64,000 nucleotides of DNA from Streptomyces broussonetiae. GTDB taxonomy: Bacteria > Actinomycetota > Actinomycetes > Streptomycetales > Streptomycetaceae. The DNA lies in NCBI RefSeq assembly GCF_009796285.1, contig NZ_CP047020.1, positions 5,208,001 to 5,272,000 on the forward strand. Reading direction: 5' to 3'. The position numbers and the translations under genes are program-made. This document shows, one piece after another, positions 8,550 through 16,738 of this stretch (positions are counted from its first letter, which is position 1; each line of letters opens with the position of its first letter). The notes under the pieces were generated by a model. That model was not told where the DNA came from. It did not search any database and worked only from the letters and a program-made list of their open reading frames with translations.

Positions 8550-8566
8550 CTGACGCGCCCCTGACG
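8550..8566 (-). promoter_or_regulatory. Single KdpE-like half-site pair (minus orientation)
   Basis: CTGACG at 8550 and 8561 (minus strand CGTCAG, 11 bp apart). No second pair exists at the 21-bp offset, and no minus-strand gene lies immediately downstream, so its role is doubtful. Confidence 0.25.
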
Positions 8567-8653
8567 TCGCGGCGGTCCCGCGGTGGAAACGGCGTCGTGC
8601 CGTACGCCGTTCCATGGCGATGTGACGTCAACTCTGCATCCAAGCACGGAACT

Positions 8654-8755
8654 TGGGCGGCGTGCACTGGCGCCCGCCGCAGGGGAGGGTGCTGCGGGCG
8701 GGCGACCGGGTGGTCCTCGTGACCACGCGGCAGGGGCCGGACGTCCTCATGACCG
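8654..8755 (+). pseudogene. Possible remnant of a TrkA-C (RCK-C) domain
   Basis: The frame from TTG 8654 reads GRVLRAGDRVVLVTTRQGPDVLM, similar to the end of RCK-C domains of K+ channels and antiporters, where a conserved GD pair precedes a beta strand. Nothing upstream encodes the rest of such a protein, and no ribosome-binding site is obvious. It may be the broken 3' end of a lost K+ transport gene. Confidence 0.35.
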
Positions 8756-8811
8756 GGGCGCAGCCGCATCCGGTGAACCGGCGGGAGCGAGCCGCGCCGG
8801 GGCGGGCGGGC

Positions 8812-9027
8812 TCAGCGCGGGCGCCGGCGCCGGGGCGGAAACGCCGCGCCGAGCACCCCGCACACCACCGCCCCGAAGAACATCCCGCCCCACGGCATCG
8901 CGCCCGGCCGGTGCGTGAGGGCCCCGTACGTGAAGGCGCCGAGGCCGCCGCCCAGCAGGACGAAGGCGAAGCCGCGCAGTCCGTACCACCAGCGGGACCG
9001 ACCCGTCTGCCCGTTCATGCCAGGCAT
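8812..9027 (-). CDS. Small two-TM membrane protein
   Basis: 71 aa with hydrophobic helices near residues 17-37 and 45-62 and a strongly basic C-terminus (PPRRRRPR). It follows the 9043-9555 gene on the same strand by 15 bp, so they are probably one operon. No family recognised. Confidence 0.65.
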   Translation of the reverse strand: MPGMNGQTGRSRWWYGLRGFAFVLLGGGLGAFTYGALTHRPGAMPWGGMFFGAVVCGVLGAAFPPRRRRPR

Positions 9028-9042
9028 TGTGCACCACCTTGG

Positions 9043-9555
9043 CTATTCCAGTCCCGACGCCCTGAACACCGCCCGCGCCGTCTCCCGGTCCATCCGGGCC
9101 GACAGGCGGCGCAGCGCGGTCTCGCCGCACAGCAGCAGGCCGTCCGCCGTCGCCCTGCGGGCGCCCTCGTCGAGGCGGAGCCACAGGTCCGGGTTGCGGA
9201 CCAGGACCTCGGGGTCGATCTCGACGCGCCCGCCCAACGCGTCCCGCAGCAGCAGCCGTTGGGAGACACCGTCGAGGCAGCGGACCGACACCAGCAGGTC
9301 CGTACGGACGCGGTGTTCGCGGCCCAGGCGGCGCGAGGCCAGCCAGTTCGGGCCGGCGCAGACCCGGGCCGGGCAGAGCACGGCGAACAGCAGCCAGGCG
9401 ACCGCCACCCACAGCGCCGTACGCCACGGGGTGCCGCGGCCGGAGCCCCAGTCGACCAGGAGCAGCAGGGTGAGCAGGAGGCCGGCGCAGCGGACGGCGC
9501 TCCACCACTGCTGTGTGCGGTCCTGGTCGTTCGCCACCGTGCCGGAACCCGCCAT
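9043..9555 (-). CDS. Membrane protein of unknown function
   Basis: 170 aa from ATG 9555. Two TM helices (about 20-37 and 44-63) sit near the N-terminus, followed by a soluble domain of about 100 residues containing a VEIDPEVL strand-turn region. A minus-oriented CGTCAA-type pair lies 42-58 bp upstream, back to back with the array of the divergent K+ permease gene. This suggests shared control. No domain recognised. Confidence 0.7.
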   Translation of the reverse strand: MAGSGTVANDQDRTQQWWSAVRCAGLLLTLLLLVDWGSGRGTPWRTALWVAVAWLLFAVLCPARVCAGPNWLASRRLGREHRVRTDLLVSVRCLDGVSQRLLLRDALGGRVEIDPEVLVRNPDLWLRLDEGARRATADGLLLCGETALRRLSARMDRETARAVFRASGLE

Positions 9556-9596
9556 GGCGACGACGGTACCGACCTGCGGAAGGGGATCCGCGTACC

Positions 9597-9613
9597 TTGA
9601 CACGACTCTGACG
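9597..9613 (-). promoter_or_regulatory. KdpE-like half-site pair facing the 9555 gene
   Basis: On the minus strand CGTCAG (9608-9613) and TGTCAA (9597-9602), 11 bp apart. It abuts a plus-strand array at 9622 in the divergent promoter region. Confidence 0.45.
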
Positions 9614-9621
9614 TCGGGTCC

Positions 9622-9670
9622 CGTCAAGGTCACGTCAAGACCAGCCCGTTGGGCGCGAAGATGTCGCAAG
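9622..9670 (+). promoter_or_regulatory. KdpE-like array before the first KimA-like gene
   Basis: CGTCAA at 9622 and 9633 are perfect. Degenerate CGCGAA (9654) and CGCAAG (9665) fall exactly at the 21- and 11-bp offsets. The array ends 108 bp before ATG 9778. Confidence 0.5.
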
Positions 9671-9777
9671 GAAGAGTCGGCGGCGACGGGAAACGGACAG
9701 AACCTGGGTGCGCCCGCGCACGCTTCAGTCCTGTGTCAGCCCTCGTGCGCGGCAGAGGGAAGAAGGAGCACGCGCCC

Positions 9778-11634
9778 ATGTCCGTCCTGACCACCGAGCA
9801 GCCGGATGCCGTTCCCGCCGGCGAGGAGCCGCCTGATACCGGCGAACGCCACCGGCTGACCGCCGTCACGGGCCTCGCGGCCCTGTCGCTGGACGCCATG
9901 GCGTCGGTCGCGTACGGCCCCGAGGCGATCGTGCTCGTCCTCGCCGGCGCCGGCGCCCACGGGCTGGGCTTCACCATGCCCGTCACGCTGGCCATCGCCG
10001 CCCTGCTCGCCGTCCTGGTGGCCTCCTACCGGCAGGTCATCGCGGCCTTCCCGGACGGCGGCGGCTCCTACGCCGTGGGCAAGACCCATCTGGGCGCGCG
10101 GACGAGTCTCGTGGCCGCCGCCTCGCTGGTCCTCGACTACGTCCTCAACGTCGCGGTCGCCGTCACGGCCGGTGTCGCCGCGCTGACCTCGGCCTTTCCG
10201 TCCCTGTACGGGGACCGGCTGTGGCTGTGCCTGGCGGTGCTCGCCCTGATCACGGGCGTCAACCTGCGCGGCATCGTGGAGTCCGCGAAGGCGTTCATCG
10301 TGCCGACCGTCGTCTTCGTCGGTTCGATCTTCGTCCTGATCGTCGTCGGCCTCTTCCGCTCCCACCCCGTGAGCACGGCGACGGCGGCCGGGCACGCCTC
10401 GGTCGTCGCCGACAACGCCACCTCCGTGGGTGCGCTCCTCCTGCTGAAAGCATTCGCCTCCGGCTGTGCCGCGCTGACCGGCGTGGAGGCCATCGCCAAC
10501 GCCGTCCCCTCCTTCCGGGTGCCGCGGGTCCGCCGGGCCCAGCGTGCGGAGATCGCCCTGGGCACCGTACTCGGGCTGATGCTGACAGGCCTGTCGGTGC
10601 TGATCGGCCGCTTCCACCTCCAGCCGGTCGAGGGCGTCACCGTCCTCGCCCAGCTCGCGGACGCCTCGCTCGGCCACAACTGGGCGTTCTACGTCGTCCA
10701 GTTCGCGACGATGATCCTGCTGGCGCTGTCCGCGAACACCTCCTTCGGCGGGCTGCCGGTGCTGCTGAAGCTGCTCGCCCGGGACAACTACGCGCCGCAC
10801 GTGTTCGCCCTGAAGGCCGACCGCCAGGTGCACCGGCACGGTGTGCTCGCGCTCGCCGTCGTCTCGGCCGCGCTGCTGGTGTTCTCCGGCGGTGACACCA
10901 ACACCCTGGTGCCGATGTTCGCGATCGGTGTGTTCGTCGGCTTCACCATCGCCCAGGTCGGCATGGTCCGGCACTGGTGGCTGGAACGCCGGGCGGGAGG
11001 AAGTCCCGGCTGGCGCGGGAAGGCGCTCCTGAACGGCTTCGGCGCCCTCCTCACCGGCGTCGCCGCCGTCGTCGTCACGGCGAGCAAGTTCAGCGAGGGC
11101 GCCTGGCTGATCGTCATCGCGCTCCCGCTGCTGGTGGTCGCCTTCGAGACCGTGCACCGCGCCTACGGCCGGATCGGCGAGCGGCTGGGGCTGGGCCGGA
11201 TCCCGCAGGCCCCGCACCGCGACCGCTCCCTGGTGATCGTGCCGGTGTCCACGCTGTCCCGGCTGACCTCGGAGGCGCTGACCTCGGCCGCCTCCCTCGG
11301 TGACGAGGTCCGCGCCGTGACCGTGTGCTACCCGGACCCCGAGGACCGGGCCCAGCTGCACGCCCTGGAGCGAGCCTGGGCGGACTGGGATCCCGGCGTG
11401 GAGCTGGTCAGGCTGTCCTGCGCCCGGCGCACCCTCGGCAAGCCCATCGCCGCCTACGTCCGCGACGTGGCCGCCGCCGAGCCGGGCACCCAGGTCACGG
11501 TGCTGATCGCGGAGGCGGAGCCGGAGCGCCTGTGGCAGCGCCTCCTGCAGAACCAGCGGGGCGCCGTCGTCGCGCACGCCGTGCGCCGGGAGACGGACGC
11601 GGTGATCTGCCGCCTGCGCTTCCGGCTGCACTGA
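9778..11634 (+). CDS. KimA-like potassium permease (APC superfamily)
   Basis: 618 aa starting at ATG 9778; the frame is open further upstream but GGAG spacing favours this start. About 12 TM helices begin with LAALSLDAMASVAYGPEAI, the SSDALSSVAYG-like first helix of KimA/YdaO K+-H+ symporters. A cytoplasmic alpha/beta domain of about 140 residues follows the last helix, as in KimA. It is a close paralogue of 22765-24582. It probably imports K+ at the cell membrane, and its place among kdp genes supports this. A general amino-acid permease annotation is the alternative. Confidence 0.8.
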   Translation: MSVLTTEQPDAVPAGEEPPDTGERHRLTAVTGLAALSLDAMASVAYGPEAIVLVLAGAGAHGLGFTMPVTLAIAALLAVLVASYRQVIAAFPDGGGSYAVGKTHLGARTSLVAAASLVLDYVLNVAVAVTAGVAALTSAFPSLYGDRLWLCLAVLALITGVNLRGIVESAKAFIVPTVVFVGSIFVLIVVGLFRSHPVSTATAAGHASVVADNATSVGALLLLKAFASGCAALTGVEAIANAVPSFRVPRVRRAQRAEIALGTVLGLMLTGLSVLIGRFHLQPVEGVTVLAQLADASLGHNWAFYVVQFATMILLALSANTSFGGLPVLLKLLARDNYAPHVFALKADRQVHRHGVLALAVVSAALLVFSGGDTNTLVPMFAIGVFVGFTIAQVGMVRHWWLERRAGGSPGWRGKALLNGFGALLTGVAAVVVTASKFSEGAWLIVIALPLLVVAFETVHRAYGRIGERLGLGRIPQAPHRDRSLVIVPVSTLSRLTSEALTSAASLGDEVRAVTVCYPDPEDRAQLHALERAWADWDPGVELVRLSCARRTLGKPIAAYVRDVAAAEPGTQVTVLIAEAEPERLWQRLLQNQRGAVVAHAVRRETDAVICRLRFRLH

Positions 11635-11692
11635 CGCGCCGCACTGACGCGCCGCACTGACGCGCCGCACTGACGCGCCGCACTGACGCGCG
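11631..11692. repeat. Five tandem copies of a 13-bp unit
   Basis: CTGACGCGCCGCA starts at 11631, 11644, 11657, 11670 and 11683. The first copy contains the stop codon of the KimA-like gene and the last is truncated. The minus strand carries CGTCAG in each unit, but the 13-bp period does not match the 11-bp operator pitch. Confidence 0.9.
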
Positions 11693-11831
11693 GTACCGCC
11701 CCGCTGCACCGACCCGCTGCCCTCACGCGCGGCGCCGGGTCGGCACCGGCGTACGGCCCAGGCGTGCCTGATACGAACGAGTGGATCACCGACCGTCACG
11801 GTGGCCTACTCGCCGGTAATGGGTCAGAGGT

Positions 11832-11880
11832 CGTAAGAGTCCCGTCAAAGCGACGGTGGCGACCGTAAGAGGGCCGTCAA
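11832..11880 (+). promoter_or_regulatory. KdpE-like four-half-site array of the kdp operon
   Basis: CGTAAG at 11832, CGTCAA at 11843, CGTAAG at 11864 and CGTCAA at 11875, spacing 11-21-11. It ends 78 bp before the first ORF of the kdp operon. The operon encodes KdpE, which is the reason for naming the array after it. Confidence 0.7.
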
Positions 11881-11958
11881 CGGACGACCGGATCCGGCCA
11901 GACAGGCGCTTTCCTCTTACTCGTCCGATTCAACCGAACCTCACTCCAGGAGTTCGCG

Positions 11959-12042
11959 ATGGCCGATCTGGCCTTCGTCGTCACCGTGCTCGCGGGTTTC
12001 GCGCTGGTGGCCCTCGTCGCCAAGGGGGTGACCAAGCTGTGA
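11959..12042 (+). CDS. 27-aa hydrophobic peptide preceding kdpF
   Basis: ATG 11959 follows a good AGGAG (11947-11951) and encodes one TM helix ending in a basic tail (residues 1-27, MADLAFVV...GVTKL). Its TGA overlaps the kdpF GTG as GTGA, so kdpF translation should be coupled to it. It is as short as KdpF and could be a second Kdp-associated membrane peptide or a leader that sets kdpF expression. Confidence 0.75.
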   Translation: MADLAFVVTVLAGFALVALVAKGVTKL

Positions 12043-12128
12043 CCGCCGAGAACATCGTCGGCCTCGTCGTGGCCGTCGCCCTGCTGGGCTATCTCGTCCT
12101 CGCCTTGATCTACCCGGAGAGGTTCTGA
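12039..12128 (+). CDS. kdpF: KdpF, small subunit of the Kdp K+ ATPase
   Basis: 29 aa starting at GTG 12039 and ending YPERF, the length and pattern of KdpF. A single TM helix spans about residues 5-25. By family it stabilises the KdpABC complex in the cell membrane. It overlaps the upstream peptide gene by 4 bp and kdpA follows after 8 bp. Confidence 0.85.
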   Translation: MTAENIVGLVVAVALLGYLVLALIYPERF

Positions 12129-12136
12129 GAACAGAC

Positions 12137-13801
12137 ATGGGTCCCGTACTCGCCGCTGTGCTCCAGCTGCTCGCCCTCATAGGCGCCCTGGCGCTCGTCT
12201 ACGTCCCCGTCGGCAACTACATGGCCCGGGTCTTCTCCTCGAACAAGCACCTGCGCGTCGAGAAGTGGATCTACAAGGGCATCGGCGCCAACCCCGACGC
12301 CGAGATGACCTGGCCCGCGTACCTGCGCGGCGTCCTCGCCTTCTCGGCCGTCAGCGTCCTCTTCCTCTACCTCCTCCAGCGGCTCCAGGGCGTCCTGCCC
12401 GGCTCGCTGCACTTCTCCGCGGTCAACCCGGCACAGTCGTTCAACACGGCCGTGTCCTTCGTGACCAACACCAACTGGCAGTCGTACTACGGCGAGCAGA
12501 CCATGGGTCACGTCGTACAGACCGCCGGTCTGGCCGTGCAGAACTTCCTCTCCGCCGCGGTCGGTATCGCCGTCGCCGTCGCCCTCGTGCGCGGCTTCGC
12601 CCGCTCGCGCACCGGTGAGCTGGGCAACTTCTGGGCCGACCTGGTCCGCGGCACGCTGCGCATCCTGCTGCCGGGCGCTGCGGTCGCCGCGATCGTGCTG
12701 GTGGCGTGCGGCGCGATCCAGAACTTCTCCGGCATCCACGAGGTCGGCCAGTTCATGGGCGGCTCGCAGCAGTGGAACGGCGGCGCGGTCGCCTCCCAGG
12801 AGGCCATCAAGGAGCTGGGCACCAACGGTGGCGGTTACTTCAACGCCAACAGCGCCCACCCCTTCGAGAACCCCACCCCGTTCACGAACCTCTTCGAGAT
12901 CTTCCTGATCCTCGTCATCCCGTTCTCGCTGACCCGCACCTTCGGTGTCATGGTCGGCTCGGTGAAGCAGGGCTACGCGATCCTCGCCACGATGTTCACC
13001 ATCTGGCTGGGCTTCGTCGCGCTGATGATGTGGACCGAGTTCGCCCACCACGGCGCGGCGCTGCAGGCCGCGGGCGGCGCGATGGAGGGCAAGGAGACCC
13101 GGTTCGGCGTCGGCGGCTCGTCCATCTTCGCCGTGTCGACCACGCTCACCTCGACCGGTGCGGTGGACTCCTTCCACTCCTCCTTCACCGGCCTCGGCGG
13201 CGGTATCGCGATGCTGAGCATGATGCTGGGCGAGATCGCGCCCGGTGGTACCGGCTCCGGCCTCTACGGCATTCTGATCATGGCGGTCATCGCGGTGTTC
13301 ATCGCGGGCCTGATGGTCGGCCGTACGCCCGAGTACCTGGGCAAGAAGATCGGCGGTCGCGAGATGAAGCTCGCCGCCTGCTACATCCTCATCACCCCCG
13401 CCCTGGCGCTGGTCTTCACCGCGGCCTCCATGGCCCTGCCGACCCCGCCGCACTCGATGCTGAACTCCGGCGCGCACGGCTTCTCCGAGGTGCTGTACGC
13501 CTTCACCTCGGCGGCCAACAACAACGGCTCGGCCTTCGCCGGCCTGAACGCGAACACCGACTGGTACAACACCATGACCGGTCTCGCGATGCTGCTCGGC
13601 CGCTTCCTGCCCATGATCTTCGTCCTGGCACTGGCCGGCTCGCTCGCCGAGCAGAAGCCGGTCCCGGCCACCGCGGGCACCCTGCGCACCGAGAAGCCGC
13701 TGTTCACCGGCCTGCTGGTGGGCGCGATCCTGATCATCACCGGTCTGACGTACTTCCCGGCCCTCGCGCTGGGCCCGCTGGCCGAGGGGCTGGCGTCATG
13801 A
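12137..13801 (+). CDS. kdpA: KdpA, K+-binding channel subunit
   Basis: 554 aa, usual length for the family, with ten or more TM helices. The four pore-loop regions are visible as TNTNWQSYYGEQT, TNGGGYFNANSAHPFENP, EIAPGGTGSGLYG and AANNNGSAFAGL, each with the conserved glycine of the selectivity filter. It selects and conducts K+ in the KdpFABC P-type ATPase of the cell membrane. Its TGA overlaps the kdpB ATG (ATGA), indicating translational coupling. Confidence 0.97.
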   Translation: MGPVLAAVLQLLALIGALALVYVPVGNYMARVFSSNKHLRVEKWIYKGIGANPDAEMTWPAYLRGVLAFSAVSVLFLYLLQRLQGVLPGSLHFSAVNPAQSFNTAVSFVTNTNWQSYYGEQTMGHVVQTAGLAVQNFLSAAVGIAVAVALVRGFARSRTGELGNFWADLVRGTLRILLPGAAVAAIVLVACGAIQNFSGIHEVGQFMGGSQQWNGGAVASQEAIKELGTNGGGYFNANSAHPFENPTPFTNLFEIFLILVIPFSLTRTFGVMVGSVKQGYAILATMFTIWLGFVALMMWTEFAHHGAALQAAGGAMEGKETRFGVGGSSIFAVSTTLTSTGAVDSFHSSFTGLGGGIAMLSMMLGEIAPGGTGSGLYGILIMAVIAVFIAGLMVGRTPEYLGKKIGGREMKLAACYILITPALALVFTAASMALPTPPHSMLNSGAHGFSEVLYAFTSAANNNGSAFAGLNANTDWYNTMTGLAMLLGRFLPMIFVLALAGSLAEQKPVPATAGTLRTEKPLFTGLLVGAILIITGLTYFPALALGPLAEGLAS

Positions 13802-15933
13802 CCACCCGCACAGAGAACTCAGAGGACTCCATGTCCACAGCCACTCCCACCCGGGCGCCGCACAGCGACGTCCCCACCGGGCACAAGCCCGCCGAGGGCC
13901 GTGTCGGAGCGGGCCTGTTCGACCCCAAGGCACTGGTCAAGTCGCTGCCGGAGGCGCTGCGCAAGCTCGACCCGCGGGTGATGGTCAAGTCGCCCGTGAT
14001 GTTCGTGGTGTGGGTCGGCTCCATCCTGACCACCGTCTTCTCCTTCCAGCACCCGGGCGACTGGTTCGGCTGGACCATCAGCGCCTGGCTGTGGCTGACC
14101 GTGATCTTCGCCAACCTCGCGGAGGCGGTCGCCGAGGGACGCGGCAAGGCGCAGGCGGACACCCTGCGCAAGGCCAAGACCGACACCGTCGCCCGCCGGC
14201 TGCTCGAGGACGGCACCGAGGAGCAGGTGCCCGGCACCGTGCTGACCATCGGTGACCTGGTCGTCTGCGAGGCCGGCGACATCATCCCCGGTGACGGCGA
14301 CGTCATCGAGGGTGTCGCATCGGTCGACGAGTCGGCGATCACCGGTGAGTCCGCGCCGGTCATCCGCGAGTCCGGCGGTGACCGCAGCGCCGTCACCGGC
14401 GGTACGAAGGTGCTGTCCGACCGGATCGTCATCAAGATCACGACGAAGCCCGGCGAGACCTTCATCGACCGGATGATCAACCTGGTCGAGGGCGCGGCCC
14501 GGCAGAAGACGCCGAACGAGATCGCGCTGAACATCCTGCTGGCGTCGCTGACCATCGTGTTCCTGCTGGCGGTGGCGACCCTGCCGCCGTTCGCGAACTT
14601 CGCGGGCACGCACCTGACCATGGTCGTGCTGGTCGCCCTGCTGGTCTGCCTCATCCCGACCACCATCGGCGCCCTGCTCTCCGCCATCGGCATCGCGGGC
14701 ATGGACCGCCTGGTGCAGCGCAATGTGCTGGCGATGTCCGGCCGTGCCGTCGAGGCCGCCGGTGACGTCTCCACGCTGCTGCTCGACAAGACCGGCACCA
14801 TCACCCTCGGCAACCGTCAGGCCGCCGAGTTCGCCCCGGTCAAGGGCACCACCGAGGCCGAGGTCGCGGACGCGGCCCAGCTGTCCTCGCTGGCCGACGA
14901 GACCCCCGAGGGCCGCTCCGTCGTCGTCCTGGCGAAGGAGAAGTACGGGCTGCGCGAGCGCCACCAGGGCGAGCTGGAGAACGCCGAGTGGATCGAGTTC
15001 ACCGCCCAGACCCGTATGTCGGGCGTGGACGTGGACGGCCGCATGATCCGCAAGGGCGCGACCGCCTCGGTCATCGCCTGGGTGAAGGAGCAGGGCGGCG
15101 TCATCGCCGAGGACGCCGACACCATCGCCAACCGGATCTCCGAGGCGGGCGGCACCCCGCTGCTCGTCGCGGTCAAGGACGACCGGGGCGCCCGCGTCCT
15201 CGGTGTCATCCACCTCAAGGACGTCGTCAAGGAGGGCATGCGGGAGCGGTTCGAGGAACTGCGCCGCATGGGCATCAAGACGATCATGATCACGGGTGAC
15301 AACCCGCTGACCGCCAAGGCGATCGCGGAGGAGGCCGGCGTCGACGACTTCCTCGCCGAGGCCACCCCCGAGGACAAGATGGCCCTCATCAAGCGCGAGC
15401 AGGCGGGCGGCAAGCTCGTCGCCATGACCGGTGACGGCACCAACGACGCGCCCGCGCTCGCCCAGGCGGACGTCGGCGTGGCGATGAACACCGGTACGTC
15501 GGCCGCCAAGGAGGCCGGCAACATGGTCGACCTCGACTCCAACCCGACCAAGCTCATCGAGATCGTCGAGATCGGCAAGCAGCTGCTGATCACGCGCGGT
15601 GCGTTGACGACGTTCTCCATCGCCAACGACGTCGCGAAGTACTTCGCGATCATCCCGGCGCTGTTCGCGGCGGTCTACCCGGGCCTGGACAAGCTGAACA
15701 TCATGCACCTGTCCTCGCCCAACTCCGCGATCCTGTCGGCCGTCATCTTCAACGCGCTGATCATCATCGCGCTGGTGCCGCTCTCCCTCAAGGGCGTGCA
15801 GTACAGGCCGGTCAGCGCCGACAAGATGCTCCGCAGAAACCTCGGGATCTACGGCATCGGCGGACTGATCGCGCCGTTCATCGGCATCAAGATCATCGAC
15901 ATGCTCATCTCCCTCATCCCCGGAATCGGCTGA
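13798..15933 (+). CDS. kdpB: KdpB, catalytic P-type ATPase subunit
   Basis: 711 aa from ATG 13798 (overlapping kdpA); a second in-frame ATG at 13831 also has an AGGA-like site. It has the P-type signatures TGES, phosphorylation motif DKTGT with Asp330, RKGA in the nucleotide domain and MTGDGTNDAP in the hinge. ATP hydrolysis here drives K+ uptake through KdpA. The segment near 15495-15603 is the parent type of the relic at 1236-1357. The first 40 residues are polar and poorly conserved. Confidence 0.97.
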   Translation: MTTRTENSEDSMSTATPTRAPHSDVPTGHKPAEGRVGAGLFDPKALVKSLPEALRKLDPRVMVKSPVMFVVWVGSILTTVFSFQHPGDWFGWTISAWLWLTVIFANLAEAVAEGRGKAQADTLRKAKTDTVARRLLEDGTEEQVPGTVLTIGDLVVCEAGDIIPGDGDVIEGVASVDESAITGESAPVIRESGGDRSAVTGGTKVLSDRIVIKITTKPGETFIDRMINLVEGAARQKTPNEIALNILLASLTIVFLLAVATLPPFANFAGTHLTMVVLVALLVCLIPTTIGALLSAIGIAGMDRLVQRNVLAMSGRAVEAAGDVSTLLLDKTGTITLGNRQAAEFAPVKGTTEAEVADAAQLSSLADETPEGRSVVVLAKEKYGLRERHQGELENAEWIEFTAQTRMSGVDVDGRMIRKGATASVIAWVKEQGGVIAEDADTIANRISEAGGTPLLVAVKDDRGARVLGVIHLKDVVKEGMRERFEELRRMGIKTIMITGDNPLTAKAIAEEAGVDDFLAEATPEDKMALIKREQAGGKLVAMTGDGTNDAPALAQADVGVAMNTGTSAAKEAGNMVDLDSNPTKLIEIVEIGKQLLITRGALTTFSIANDVAKYFAIIPALFAAVYPGLDKLNIMHLSSPNSAILSAVIFNALIIIALVPLSLKGVQYRPVSADKMLRRNLGIYGIGGLIAPFIGIKIIDMLISLIPGIG

Positions 15934-15938
15934 TCGCC

Positions 15939-16646
15939 ATGAACAACTCCTTTGTGAACACGGCCCGGTTGCTGGGCGCGGGGCTGCGGGCACTGCTCGT
16001 GCTGACCGTCGTCACCGGCGTCATCTACCCGCTGGTGGTCACCGGCATCGCCCAGGCGGCGTTCTCCGGCAAGGCGAACGGCTCGGAGATCAAGGCGGAC
16101 GGCAAGGTCGTCGGCTCGTCCCTGATCGGGCAGCAGTACAACCTGCCGCTCAAGAAGGGCCAGACGAGCCCGGACCCGGACCTCAAGTGGTTCCAGAGCC
16201 GTCCGCAGAACGGCCTCGGCACCAACAGCGTTAACACGCGGTACTCGCTGATCCTGTCCGGCGCCACCAACCTGTCCGCGGACAGCGGCGCGGTGAAGGG
16301 CAAGTGCCCGGACAAGCCCGCGGACAAGACGCTCTGCGCCCAGGTGCTCGCCGCCAAGGCCGCCGTGGTCCAGGACAACTCCGTGCCGGGCTACACGGTC
16401 AAGCCGTCCGACGTGCCGGCCGACGCCGTCACCTCCTCCGGCTCCGGCCTCGACCCGGACATCTCCACCGACTACGCCGACCTCCAGGTCCACCGGGTCG
16501 CCGCGAAGAACGGTCTGTCCGTCGCCCAGGTCGAGAAGCTGGTCAAGGACCACACGAGCGGCCGCACCCTCGGCTTCATGGGAGAGCCCCGGGTGAACGT
16601 CCTCGAACTCAACATCGCGCTCAAGGACCTCGTGGCGAAGAAGTGA
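15939..16646 (+). CDS. kdpC: KdpC, accessory subunit of the Kdp ATPase
   Basis: 235 aa. One N-terminal TM helix (about 15-37, ending TGIAQAAF) is followed by a periplasm-facing domain with the KdpC landmarks GSSLIGQ, WFQSRP and SGSGLDP, then NVLELN near the end. It stabilises the KdpAB complex. An insertion of about 40 residues with a Cys pair (GKCPDKPADKTLC) lies near 120-135, making it longer than the E. coli protein. kdpB ends 5 bp upstream. Confidence 0.95.
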   Translation: MNNSFVNTARLLGAGLRALLVLTVVTGVIYPLVVTGIAQAAFSGKANGSEIKADGKVVGSSLIGQQYNLPLKKGQTSPDPDLKWFQSRPQNGLGTNSVNTRYSLILSGATNLSADSGAVKGKCPDKPADKTLCAQVLAAKAAVVQDNSVPGYTVKPSDVPADAVTSSGSGLDPDISTDYADLQVHRVAAKNGLSVAQVEKLVKDHTSGRTLGFMGEPRVNVLELNIALKDLVAKK

Positions 16647-16667
16647 CGCCCTTACGCGATTCGCGAC

Positions 16668-16710
16668 GGGAGTCGGCGCTCCGGGAGGCATCCCGGCTCC
16701 GCCGACTCCC
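16668..16710. terminator. Hairpin between kdpC and kdpE
   Basis: Arms GGGAGTCGGCG (16668-16678) and CGCCGACTCCC (16700-16710) are perfectly complementary, with further partial pairing inside. There is no U-tract. It may attenuate transcription into kdpED or stabilise the kdpFABC message. Confidence 0.65.
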
Positions 16711-16738
16711 GCAGGCATGACAGGAGAAGTACACACCC

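Noticed and set aside
11631..11692. Further KdpE operator made of CTGACG repeats
   Set aside because: Period is 13 bp, not 11, and it begins inside the stop codon of a gene with 250 bp to the next operator.
12706..13797. Long upstream extension of kdpB in the same frame
   Set aside because: It overlaps kdpA out of frame, has arginine/proline-rich shadow composition, and homology starts after 13798.
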